Assembly (NCBI RefSeq): GCF_036785885.1
Contig: NC_092323.1
Location: forward strand, 4,752,501-4,816,500
Origin: Coffea arabica
Taxonomy: Eukaryota > Streptophyta > Magnoliopsida > Gentianales > Rubiaceae
Direction: 5' to 3'
DNA length: 64,000 bases
The notes beneath the pieces are model-generated. The model did no database searches and was not told the DNA's origin. It saw only the letters and a program-made list of their open reading frames with translations. Positions 1 to 11,420 of this stretch are shown here, piece by piece. Position numbers and translations under genes: made by a program. The stretch's first letter is position 1, and each line of letters starts with the position of its first letter.

Positions 1-1223
1 ATGGGCTGGCAAGTGCAGCAGTGATTCGAGGCTTCATTCCTGTAGCTGGATGCAATGATTTCCTTCAGAGATAATCCCGGGGTCCTCCGTACTTCGTATG
101 CAGAACGGCCCCGTGATTTTGGTGTCCAAGGAACTATTTTCCTAGTGATTAGATAGGTCACAGGAGTGCCAGCTCAACCGGTGAAAACTTGCCCTAAAGT
201 CGTCAATAAAAATGTAATGGAATCATGGAAATTCTTTCTTTTTTTTTTTTTAGGAAGAATTATGGTAATAAAAATGCTTTGCATGTTCCAATTTTTTGCT
301 TGATTTAATTATCAGCAACTATAACATGCCATTCTGATTACTATAATTATTACCCTTTTTCGCATTTATATATTCTTGTACAAGTAGGTTGCTTCTAACA
401 AAATGAAACAGCTAAGTAATAACTTTAAATAATCACTCGGTTTTCTCTACCCCTTTTTCTTTGACTTTAGTTATCAATTGGCACCGTCCACCCGCCGGAG
501 TAACATCAAAATTCCTTTCCATCTGAACCAAGTAATTACCGAGTACCGACTACTTGGAGGAAATAACCGGTTGGCATTTGCGCCAGAGGGCGAAGTTTGA
601 GAAACTTCTGTATGGTTTAACTTGACCGCGTCCACGACTACCAAGGATAGCCTTTCAATTGTTTTCAACTAAACACCGACACATTGGACCCTGCTGATAC
701 TGGGAATTACCAAATGCGGAGCATTGATAGCGTCAGCGACCGGGCTTCCTTGGCTTAATTGGTTTTGCACCGACAAAGCCCGCCGGCCCGCAGGTCGGGT
801 CCATATTCCATGACTCGGGCCTCAAGTGATGGAGAAATATCAAAAGATTAAAATAAAATAAAAAAAAGAGGGATGCTTTCTAATTTCTCAAATTCTACCA
901 TAAACGAGGCACAGAGTTAATCTCGAGTATTTCTTCCAAGTAAATTAGAAACATTTGTGGGCTGCTTGTCCTTTTCCTCTCCCTCCAACTTCTGGTTTCA
1001 CAAAGAGTGATGAACAGGAGGGACGTCAATAAACATATAAAGCAGACTGACTGCGTTCTGCTCCAATAATTCATATCCGTTTGGTTTGTAGCATATGAAT
1101 CAAGGTCTGAATACAACTTCTCCAATATACGAGACAATTATAAGTGTAACAACCTGGAAATCTACAGAAGGGAAGCTAACTACGGAATACTTTACAACAT
1201 CAATAGGCAAGGCACAAACACAC
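1..1223. other. Left-edge non-coding stretch and 3' flank of the coiled-coil gene
   Basis: I see no gene that can be supported here. The part nearest 1223 is the 3' flank and likely 3' UTR of the minus-strand coiled-coil gene. Positions 1-230 are richer in G and C than the rest and could be the edge of a neighbouring transcript, but all frames are broken within a short distance. A 64-codon minus-strand open frame at 474-668 lacks any family resemblance I recognise. Confidence 0.4.
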
Positions 1224-4200
1224 TCAGAATGCCAGCCTAATGAAAACCAAGATGTGTAGAGCTAAAACATAAACCACGAATGCCGACCTGAGCAGCATTA
1301 ATCTCTGCAAAGTCTCTGTGCGCCCGCCAATTTGAGGCTTGTGATGGGGATCAACTATATAATCTGAAGCAGCAGGTCCCTTGCCAGAACCAATTCTGCC
1401 AAATCTATTTCTTGCTGTATTATTTACATCAGCACCGCTGGTCTCAAGGCTCCTTGATAATGCATTTAGTCTTTCCAACTCCATTTCGTTTAGATGAATT
1501 TCACTCACAAGGCGTTCTGCCTGGGCCTAAAAGAAAAGCAAAATACAACTAACCATTTCCTCTCATAGTCACATGCGAACAAGCAAAGGTGACAAATAGC
1601 AAGCTTTGCAGTATTCCCAGAGCATAAAACCTCACCTGTTTCACCTCGAGCTGCTCAATAAGGCTATGAAGTTGTTTATCCAACATTTTCTCCCGCTGAG
1701 CTGAAGTAAACCATATCAAGTTCAATATAGTTTGTTCAGTAGAATGACACAAAAGATAGTTAACAACAGCTCCCAAATTTTCATGAACCTATTAAAATAT
1801 GATAGCAAAAACTCAAGACCATACAACTTTAGTCTATGATTCTTAAGTTGTTAATTTCAGACCAGAAGCAGCAAATAGTGCGCAAGGAATGCAAAGAAAT
1901 GAACATATAAATAATTCCTCCCCTTTGACACTCACTCTAAGGGTGCTCACAAGTGGCTCCAGTTTAATCAAGTAGGTACATTTCAATAATGTTAAGTCGG
2001 TACAACAACAGTCTGAGAAGTGAAAATGATAAAGGACTTCGTACAATATTCATTAACCTATCATGCCTTAAGCTAATATTATGCTGGTACAGTGAACATT
2101 ACCAACAACTTAAGCCAGAGAACAAGCAATAAAAACAAGATCAGGTAGAGAACTCAATGAATCAAGCACAAAAAGACTAAAACTAATATCATCTGGAAAA
2201 GGTGAAGCAGTACATACAGAAACAACATATTATCATAATAACCTCCTCTAACATATTTTGTTCACCTCTGCTGTTTACAATGCTCACACCTTTACAGGGA
2301 AAGCTTCAACACTGAGGTGATAGTGTACCCTATAAATGCAAAGCTTCATGAGCCCTATAAGCACTAACATACATGGAAATATGAAAAGATTCATATAAGA
2401 CCAAATATTCTGACATTCTGCATTTAAGACTGGAGTAGTTGAATGATCCCAAATATTCTGAGTGTTCCATACCTGGAGAAGGTCGCTTAGCTGCATTTTC
2501 TTGTACCTTGGCCCACTTTTTCTCCAAGTCTTGAACGATTTCTTCAAATGAAGCCTAAAAAGATACTCTTATACAGTGACCAATATTGTGATTTCAGAAG
2601 TCTGTAAAATCATATAGCTTAAAAAAAAATAAATAAAAGAAAGGCCATTCTAGGAAGGAAAGCAAGAACAAACTAGTTCATTTTTCTTGTTCTCCAACTT
2701 ATCCAGTAGCGCAGATTTTGCATCTTCTGCAGCTTCTTCATCTTCATCCAGCCTGTTGGTTTCTACAGATGATTCACTGGACCGCTCAAACTGACTGGCA
2801 ATAACTGCAGCTTGCAAACTTTGTAACTCAAATTCCAGGTTCTTTTCAGTTGAGTCCAATTCCTGCAAATCATTTTTGGAAAGAAAAGGAAAAAAAAGGG
2901 GAAAGGATTTATCTGTGAGCAAACCAGGAATAACCCATTTCAGGCATTGAGCCACAGATATAATTAACTGTCTGAACATGATTAGGTGCCAAAACTTTTT
3001 TGTTCAAACAGAACCCAGACATTCATATCAATGCTCATAATGAGGACGATATAACAAAAGGGCCTGGCTGTGCGAATTTAGTTATGACTTGTTATCAAGA
3101 TTTGCTTAGTCATAGTACCAGTGTTGCAACTTTAAGACTAACCTTCTTCCCACTAATGTATATTTTGAGCTACAAAGCAGAACAGAGAAAAATCATGATC
3201 ACCCCTACTTGACATGTTAAACAGACACATTTGCTTAGTCATAGTAGTAGTGTCGCAACTTTAAGACCGAACGTTGTTCCCTCGAACGTATACTTTGAGG
3301 CTAAAAGCAGAACAGAGACAAATCATGATCGCCCCTACTTGACATGTTAAAGAGACACCCACAAGCACACATTAACTGGCACCTGACGCACCTTCAACTC
3401 AAGCAACAAAAGTAAATATTGCGCAAGTCCATTACCCGATGAAACTCACGCAACAATAGCTAGATTTCAACAGCAACCTGCAACTACACCCTCCTTCCCT
3501 GGACATAAACTAAAAAAACCGCCAAGAAAACCCAAACCAAAAAAAAAAAAAAAGAGACTCTCCATATAACAAAATGTTGTTACAACAAGTTCAGAATGAA
3601 AATTAATAGTAACAAATTTGCCCATTATAAGAAAAGAATTATAATTCTCCATTTTCATGCCAGCTTCGAAATGAATATAGATGGAATGGGCATAAAATGC
3701 CAGCTTGAAAACGTAGTTCTCACCTTCAGCTTATTCTGAAGCAAATCTGCTTCCTGAAACCTCTCCCGTATCTTATTCTCGCAATTTTCTATAGTCTTTT
3801 CATACTCAGCATTTTCTTCTTGCAAAGTAAATTCTCTTAATTGCACCTGCATTCACCCCAGAAAGAAAATTCAGATTTTGACCTACTATTTATTATTCGG
3901 CAAAATCCACCCACAAAAATAGCATAAACAAGCATGAACCTGTTCTTTAGTGGTGGAGTGGGCGTTTAACTGAAGGGCGAGGGCAGCGTTAGAGGCTAGG
4001 GAGTGGGCATGGAGGTGGGGGAGGCGTTGAGAGATGTCCGGTGGGGGCAATCCAAGCCGTAGATCTTGAATGGAACGGCGGAGAGAAGAGGCTTTTCGGT
4101 CCAATTCTTGGACATAAGTAAGCTGTTCCGGAGTGAAAATTAAAGGGATTGAATCAGCATTGTCGTCTTCCCCGTTGTCATGCCCTCCAGCTCCGACCAC

Positions 4201-4230
4201 GTCCGCCGCCCATGCTAACAATCCCGCCAT
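1224..4230 (-). CDS. Coiled-coil protein with C-terminal membrane anchor
   Basis: Six exons on the minus strand: 4230-3940, 3846-3724, 2862-2674, 2554-2473, 1700-1636 and 1526-1224. All junctions are GT-AG and in phase, giving 350 aa. The start is the first ATG of the open frame (MAGLLAWAADVVG). An acidic N-terminal part is followed by a long helical, charged heptad-like region (about residues 45-240; for example the LQEENAEYEKTIENCENK stretch), then a Ser/Gly-rich linker and a single hydrophobic segment in the last 25 residues (LMLLRSAFVVYVLALHILVF) with almost nothing after it. That layout fits a tail-anchored protein facing the cytosol, as in golgin-like ER or Golgi proteins. I recognise the family as conserved across plants but uncharacterised; no biochemical role is claimed. 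The intron at 2863-3723 carries a tandem duplication. Confidence 0.85.
3101..3358. repeat. Tandem duplication, unit about 129 bp, within an intron
   Basis: Two adjacent copies start with TTTGCTTAGTCATAGTA, at 3101 and at 3230. Both run through a matching AGCAGAACAGAGA stretch and end near CCCCTACTTGACATGTTAAA. The copies differ by scattered substitutions, so the duplication is not recent. It lies wholly within the second intron of the coiled-coil gene. Confidence 0.9.
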
Positions 4231-5344
4231 GTTTTCGTGTCTCCTTCCCGATCGCCGATGGATTTTGATTGTATCGGATTACGACGGATGGCGAGGATGA
4301 GGTTTAGAAATTAGAAATCAGCTGACTGACAAAATAGTTCAAAACGTCTCACATTTCATATTGAATTTTTTCATCTTTTGACTCTTAAAATATTAATTTT
4401 ACCTCCCTTCTAAATTTTAGTACTAAATTTTCGATCACTTTTCAACTGGAAATCACCAATGAATCCCATTTTTTTTCAATCACTTACATGCAATCATTTT
4501 TATGCACAAATAAATTAAATTCCATTTTTAATAGCAAAAATAAATATGAATAGGGTCAAATCTCACTTTGAAGGAAAAATGAATTATGGCTTCATCAAAT
4601 CTATAGGGATAATAATGAACATAAATCAAATAATTTGTTTAATTACAAATAGGATCTAATTTTTTTATACTTTAAAAAATGACCATGTAAGGGTCACTTG
4701 CTAGATTCAAAGTAAAAAGTGACAAAAAATTTAGGTTGAAACTAAATTTAACCAATTTAATTTTATAAGAAACATAAACTTATTATTTTAAAAGTAAAAA
4801 ACAAAAAATTCATTTAACAAAATGTGAGATACCTTTTAAATGATTTTCCTTTACTCTAATCCCTCCCTACGGAGATCATAGTTCACCCCCAGTTTTTAGA
4901 AATAGCCAATTTAGTCCTTCAACCACCCAATATTTAAAGCATGGGTGGCAACATGTGCACTTCATGTGACAACCATCCAAGAAAGTCATTTGAAAAAATG
5001 AATCCCTTCTTTCTGTCTCTTGTCCCTTCTTTCTGTCTCCTGTACTTCTCCAAAAACAATAAGAAACCTAGCGAAGACTTGAAAAAAAAAAATCTTTTTT
5101 TTTTTCTAACAAGAAAAGGGTGGGACATGATTTAGTGAAGGTTTTTTTTTTCAACAAAAGAAGGGGAGGCTTTCCATGATGGACAACAACAGACGCCAAT
5201 TTATACAAAAAGGCTGAATGGTGCCTATCAGCTACCTGTCTTCAATTTTCTCATCCGTTGAACGACATTTCTTCCTTTTTCTTTTGGGTGACATTTGTTG
5301 ATATCAGGTTTACGTACTTGTCTCTATTTATGTTTGATAAGCTC
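4231..5344. other. 5' flank of the coiled-coil gene; AT-rich non-coding DNA
   Basis: This holds the promoter side of the minus-strand gene (from 4231 upward) and then AT-rich sequence without a supported gene. The short open frames at about 4930-5135 occur on both strands over the same purine/pyrimidine-rich tract and look like chance frames. Confidence 0.5.
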
Positions 5345-5833
5345 TAGGACGTAATCGAGCCAAATCGAACTCGAATATTGCTATACTTGAATTCAACTCG
5401 ACTTATATATAACTAGACTCGAACTTGGCTCGAGTTCGATTGAGCCTAAAAATTGCAACTCGAGACTTGCCTCGATAAAATTTTTTTAAACTCGAAACTC
5501 GACTCGATAAGACTCAATCAATGGTCAAGCCTTATGAAGTCGAGTTTAATCAAGCTTTTTAACTCGACTCGGAAAATGTATACTTGTAAATTCAATATAA
5601 ATTATACCCATAACGGTCATTTTATAATTATAATACATATATATTATTTAAATTATATATATATTAATTAAATATATCTACTCGTCGAGCCACAAGCCGT
5701 AAATTCCTGACTCGAACTCGACTCGAAAGTATATTCGAGTAGTTCGAGACTCTACCCGAACTCGATTTGACCGAGTTCAAACCAAGTTGTTGACCGAGTT
5801 ACTCGATAGTAACTCGACTCACTTACATCCCTA
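5345..5833. mobile_element. Non-autonomous hAT-like element with TCGAG-rich interior
   Basis: The left end reads TAGGACGTAATCGAG. The right end, read on the opposite strand, is TAGGGATGTAAGTGAG, an imperfect terminal inverted repeat. Flanks are ATAAGCTC (5337-5344) and ATCAGCTC (5834-5841), an 8-bp duplication with one mismatch, the size expected for the hAT superfamily. The interior is full of CTCGACTCGA-type words in both orientations and has no transposase frame, so it is a 489-bp non-autonomous copy. The mismatch in the duplication and in the ends suggests it is fairly old. Confidence 0.65.
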
Positions 5834-7474
5834 ATCAGCTCCACGAAGATTTTTGTGCCAACTTCATCCGTAATTTCATTCTCAGAAGCTATCATGGGCG
5901 TAGTGCACAGGCATAGGGAGATTAGCCTAACAAAGTTGAGATAGTCCCTGTATTTAAAAAAAAAAAAAAAAGGGGGGGGTCCGTTGCTCTGTGGATGAAT
6001 TAACTTCCATCCTTGTGGAATTTCTGCCTGTTATTAGGGATATCTTCTTCGAGTCTTCCATCACATCAATCCACATTTCTATTTCCAACTAAAAAATAAA
6101 TGATGTCTAGGGAAGTACATTCTAATGCGTTTGCGTGGTTTGTTAGTTTATCAGGTAATACTGTGCAAATCTAATTCGGTGGAATTTAAGGTCAGATGTC
6201 GTTCACCATTTGTAGCCAGGAAAAAGCCTTCAATGTTAGGTGCCCCTTTAGAAACCTAAAAGGGAGAAAAATTTGGCACCCTTAAAAGTATTTTAATAGT
6301 TCTTGTTTTCATTAAATAATAATGGCTTTGTTTGGTAGATAAATTTTTTATCAAGTTTATCTGTTATAAGTTTTTTAAAAACTTTAATTACAATAATCTC
6401 AAAAAAAATTTTAAAAATTTTAAACTATAGACTTCAAAATATTAAAAAAAAAAACAAATTTCAAAATTTTTTTAAAAACTTCTACAGTAAAATTTTAGAA
6501 AAATATCCAAAAAATTCACTTGTCAAACGGGGTCAATGTCTACTGATCTGGCAACTAAAACTTTGATATTCACATTAAGGGTGCCAAGTGTCTGCCTGTT
6601 AGCAAAAATTATGTGTCACATATATTCTTGCACCTCCCACTAGCTACTCTAGGTCGGCATTTTTCCTCTTTAGGGATTTAGGGTAGGTACCCTTGATGCG
6701 CCTTGAAATTATATCCATCAAATTAAGAAAATCCTAATGAAACTTGCCTCAAGTTCGAATGGAGCAAAGCATAATAAATTTGAGATTTAATTAATTTACT
6801 GCCATGACCTTAAAGGTAATCATAATAAATTCATATTGAAATTACGTACTCGTTGTATTTATATATAAGGCAGTTCAACAATATTGTCAGTAATCACAGC
6901 TTAGTCTCAGCATAGAAAATTCTAAAATAGATTTTGCTAAGAAAATTAATTATCAGTAATTATAAAAAAAAAAACTTTATCACTAGTACATGCTATTAAC
7001 TGTGTTAAGCTCTATATATAGCCTAGGTCAACACACATGAATCTAAAGTTTGTTTGGATTGTAACTTTTTGTAGTAAAATTTTGAAATATTCACTCGAAA
7101 TATTTTTTAATTATCTTTTATTTTATATAGATCATATCGTTATAGTGTTTTTTTTTTTTTTAATAAAAACTTGCGATCCGACGGGTTGTTGAATATTGAA
7201 TTTTGACCTAAAACAAAAGGTTGTTCAAGGAAGGCATCCGATGTTGACTTTTGTAGCCATGTAGTAGAATCAGATCATACCTTTTTTTTTTGACTCGTAG
7301 ATGACAAGTTAACAGGCAACCTCGTGCCAAGTGGCACCTACTCTTCTCCATCAACTAACATACCTCACCTGCTGCAGGATTGGCATGCATGCGTTCATAT
7401 CTCTTGCCTTAAAACCCATGCTTTGAGGGAAGCCAGAAGCAGATCGAGAGATCAGATAGATCATACCGATCATC
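5834..7474. other. Intergenic AT-rich DNA and promoter side of the reductase-like gene
   Basis: Apart from the MITE-like segment at 6324-6534, I see no gene. Around 7040-7140 there is a segment beginning GTTTGTTTGGATTGTAA that resembles the left end of the MITE-like element at 18776, but I could not find its other end. The last 150 bases before 7475 should contain the promoter and 5' UTR of the downstream gene. Confidence 0.4.
6324..6534. mobile_element. MITE-like element (about 211 bp)
   Basis: The left end GGCTTTGTTTGGTAGATAAA and the complement of the right end (GACCCCGTTTGACAAGTGAA) form an imperfect terminal inverted repeat. Both sides are flanked by AAT (6321-6323 and 6535-6537), a possible 3-bp target duplication. 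The interior is AT-rich with long A and T runs and codes for nothing. PIF/Harbinger-type (Tourist-like) origin is an inference from the TIR style and the 3-bp flank. Confidence 0.5.
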
Positions 7475-9656
7475 ATGGTGATGAAGGGGTGTAAGGAAGT
7501 TGCATTAGCAAAAATGTCTTTCCCAAAAGCGCCACTGGTTTTGTTGGATGGAGAAAAAGCCGATCGCAAGTCTGTTGGCAACGCTTTTGCCTGCTATTCA
7601 TACTCGCCGGAGAGACGAATTGTATGCGTCACCAGCGCCAACTCGTGCTTGGGTGCTCACTTGGCCAAGAAGCTATTGGCTCGTGGTTACCTTGTTCGAG
7701 TCACCATTCAGAATCCAGGTAAACATACAAATGACATGCAACGCACCCAAAACTTGCCAGTGTGTGTGTGTGTAATGTAGCTGCAACGTCAATTCCATAT
7801 GAACAATCGCAAAAATGGATCTGAGTACAGCTTTGTAGGCAGTTTACAATTATTTTGGGAAAAAAGAAAGGCTATTGCTTTTAGCATGAGTTCATCAACT
7901 AAGTTTAAAATCCGACAAATAGTTAAAAGAATTGATGAGAATGAGCATATGCACGTATTACCCACTTTTTTTCTAAGAACTTTTTATTATTTAGGCTACC
8001 AGATTTAGTTTTACATAATTGCATTCTTAACCAACTTCGTAAGTTATCAAGCTCGAGAAATCCTTTCCCCTAATGATCACTTCACCAAAAGATTTCGAGA
8101 AAACTATTTGCAATGTTTTCTACACAGACAAGAGGAAAGCAAGCTGGACAATAATAATATGAGAACAAAATAAAAATAGCAGATTTGTTTCTCCGCAACA
8201 TAGTTACGTTTTCTCGTTAACGCTCTTTCATTCCATTATTTTTGGAACCTGGCAAGAGGAAAAATAATAATGTATCTTGATATTCATGTTCAGACGCAAC
8301 AAGAGCAAAAATTATGCTCGTTCTTTCTAACTTCATTATCTCTGGTAGATGCTGCTAATTCGGTAACTTGTGAGCAGGGAATTACGAGGACATGAAGGAG
8401 CTCCTGAATGAAGAAGAGATAAGCCAATTAGAGAGTGTGGTGGTGGCAAAGATGGGAGATGTAGAAAGTCTCTGTGATGCTTTTAGAGGTTGCCATGGAA
8501 TTTTTCACACCTCCGCTTTCATTGATCCGCGTGGAATATCTGGTTATACGGTTAGTTCTTTTGTCTTTTCTTTTTTTTTCTTCCTCTCCTTCTTCGAGCA
8601 AAAAACGGCTATTGATCAGCACCACTGAAGTTTGATTGAATTTCTAATGGAAGTAAAACACGTCTTTTTGGTAGTACTACACAACAACATTTTCTTTCTA
8701 TGTTAAAGAAAGAAAGAAAAAAAAAAGAATCACTTTGAACATTTTAGGAACGAATGGCATTTCTTGAGGCAGAAGGAGCAAGAAATGTGATTGAAGCTTG
8801 CGGTAGAGCTGCATACTCGAAAAGATGCATCTTCACCTCTTCCCTTCTCGCAACTTTCTGGAAGGGTGACGAAAATGACACTGGACAAGTCAAAGTAGAT
8901 GAGGGTTGTTGGAGTGATGAGGACTTCTGTAGAGAAAACAAGGTACTAGTTAATTTAGCTACCTCGCTTGATTCGTCACTAATTTCATCCAGAAAGGGTT
9001 TTAATTAATCTTTAAGCGTGACCCCCATTTATATCAAGAACAGCTATGGCTTGCCTTGGGTAAAACAAGAGCTGAGAAGGTTGCTTGGAGGAAGGCACGA
9101 GAACTGAAGGTCAATCTCGTTACCCTCTGCCCCAGCCTCCTGATGGCTCCATCATTCCCAAATGCTCTTGTTGAAACCTCGATTCCTTACCTTAAAGGTA
9201 AATATATATACCACGCGGCGGTTGACTAAATTAACAGTATGGTTTATGTTTAGTTAGATAGCTCTCCTAATTGAAATGTACTTCAATCTCTTGATTTCGT
9301 CTCAATAAGGTGGGCAAATCATGTTTCGACGAGGCGTTTTAGCGACTGAAGATGTGAATGAGATGGCAGAGACACATGCGGGCGTTTACCAGGACATGGA
9401 TTATGGGGCTTGTGGACGATATATTTGCTATGGAAAAATAATTACAAGATTAGAAGAGGCCATTCAACTTGAGAGTAGCTTGAAGATGCATGGCCTGCTG
9501 TCTGGAGAAACTGCAGGTCAACTAGTCTCTGGGGAAGCTGACGGGATCCCTCCTAACCTTACTAACTCCAAGCTCACCAAACTGTTGGACCGTGCTTCCC
9601 GGCGGGTATCTTGCCATCCGTCCCAATCACTTCTAACTTCTAAGTTCCTAACCTAA
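7475..9656 (+). CDS. Cinnamoyl-CoA reductase-like (SNL6-type) SDR protein; catalytic Tyr position is Leu
   Basis: Five exons: 7475-7718, 8378-8550, 8748-8942, 9044-9197 and 9310-9656. GT-AG junctions are in phase and give 370 aa. The family is the atypical (extended) short-chain dehydrogenase group that includes cinnamoyl-CoA and dihydroflavonol reductases. A roughly 48-residue N-terminal extension precedes the Rossmann motif ([11 protein letters not shown], residues 50-60). The TSS motif is present (about 169-171), as is the family stretch [20 protein letters not shown]. Where relatives carry LWYALGK (active-site YxxxK), this gene reads LWLALGK: residue 207 is Leu and Lys211 is kept. The coding frame is otherwise open. 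The canonical CCR signature NWYCYGK is absent, as in all SNL6-type members. It is either a protein with lost or altered reductase activity, or a sequence error at one codon. Confidence 0.85.
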
Positions 9657-9843
9657 CTCCTCTGGTACAAAGGATTGTAACGTATTCTCCTATACGTTCG
9701 AGGAGAACCTGTACAGTAGTTAATTTTCCTTGGCAGAGCCGTAGAACCCTGCATGAGGAGGGGCTTCGGGTTCCCCCCGAATCAGCATTCATGAATACAA
9801 GTCCATGATGGAAATTTAAGTGTTACCTCATTTTATTATTCTA
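9657..9843. other. 3' flank of the reductase-like gene
   Basis: Probable 3' UTR and downstream DNA between the stop codon and the Helitron. No other feature is supported. Confidence 0.4.
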
Positions 9844-11420
9844 CTAGGGGGAAAAGCCCACGCAACGTGTGGGAGTTTAGTGCCTATAATTAAAGATGAT
9901 TTATAATTATTATTTGGCATTTTCTAGTATAAGGATTGAAGTATGACAATTTTTATTATGTGATATTAAATAAAAAAAATCATAAGTTACATATTGAATT
10001 AAAAATATATAATATGCAATAAAACATAATTATAAGATACGATCAACTATTTTGCATCTAATCTAGTATAATAAAAGACCTATTTATATCTGCTCATGCA
10101 CTTTAGAGATATTAAAATTTGTTGTTTAGTTTGAATTTGATCTTGATATGAGGGCAATCCACCACATTATCTTGTCATATAAGTGAGATTTGAACAATTA
10201 GCATACTTGAAGAAATCATTGCTCGTGAAATTTCGGTTCTTGCAAGCCAAAATCTTGAATTTATATTGATTCCAAGGATATATATCATCACGAGGCCTTC
10301 ACATTGAGCAAGCAATTAATTATAATTTATTGTATGATTTAGGACATATAGCAAAGCATCTCCTTCTCGATAGGGGTTACAATCACGAAATATTAGTTTT
10401 GTGTTAGTTGCAAAGATATACAACAACTAACATGCTAATTTAGAGGAATAATTACCTCAAAAAAGTACTAAAGCATCTTAATCCACTCAATTTAAGAAAA
10501 ATAATTAAAAGTAATGAGATACATACTTTAGATTTGTAGCCAAATAGTTTTAAGTAGATAGTTAAACATATTGGCAAATCAGATGAAGTGAAAAATTGTC
10601 TAAATGGAATAGTCAATAAAGTAGCAAACGATTTGAAAATCACCCTAACTAATAGTTAAAACAACAAAAGAAGTAGATGCAATCTATAAATGGGAAAATT
10701 TATGATGATAAACTTATTTTAAACCATAAATAACAATTAACAAATGTGGTCTCTTTCTTATCAAGCTTGTCTAACATGGGCAATTGAATTAAAATACTAA
10801 AAAATTATTGTATATACAACTTACAATATTACAGATTTTTACAACAAAAAGTAGATTGGTTAAAGAAAACATACCTATTGAAAAAGGTATTACAAAATAG
10901 GGAAGAATAGTAGCTAATGTAACAACATCCGAATTCAATATGCTGCATGACTGTGGTGGAACAAAACCTATAAGCAAATGAAATGAATTTGAATAGATGG
11001 GGGTTACTATAATAACGGCCAAAAAATCAGAATTCTCTACTAATTGATATTAATTGTGTCTTAACATCTATATATCATAACTTTGCAAATAACTGATGAG
11101 AAAGGCTTTAAGAAATTAAAAGACTTAGATGTTAATACAATTAAATGATTAGAATGGCTTTTATGTAATTTCACTAAAACACAAGATGAATTCAGTTGTA
11201 CCCAATGTTTAATCGGATATCAAATAATGTCACATATCAAACTCACCCCTAGCTTTAAATGTTTAAAAGGACATCCAAGTAATTACAACAAAACTAAATT
11301 AGTTACAATGACTCATATTCAATACTCTAATTGCACTTCAAACACTCTCACATTTCCAAAAAAACCCCACCCTTGCGGTTGAAATTCAAGCCCTAAACTC
11401 ATTCTTATATAGTATAAGGA
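9844..11420 (-). mobile_element. Non-autonomous Helitron (1577 bp)
   Basis: Read on the minus strand, the element starts with TCCTTATACTATATAAGAAT (5' TC terminus, complement of 11420 downward). It ends with CTAG at 9844-9847, preceded by a hairpin of CCCAC/GTGGG arms (9857-9873) about 10 bases from the end. The base before the 5' end is A and the base after the 3' end is T, the A/T insertion dinucleotide that Helitrons use. There are no terminal inverted repeats and no target duplication. No Rep/helicase frame is present, so it moved, if at all, with enzymes from another copy. The interior is AT-rich and non-coding; no captured gene piece was recognised. Confidence 0.8.

Noticed and set aside
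474-668. Minus-strand 64-codon frame as a small gene
   Set aside because: Short, no recognisable motif, no clear leader or 3' end.
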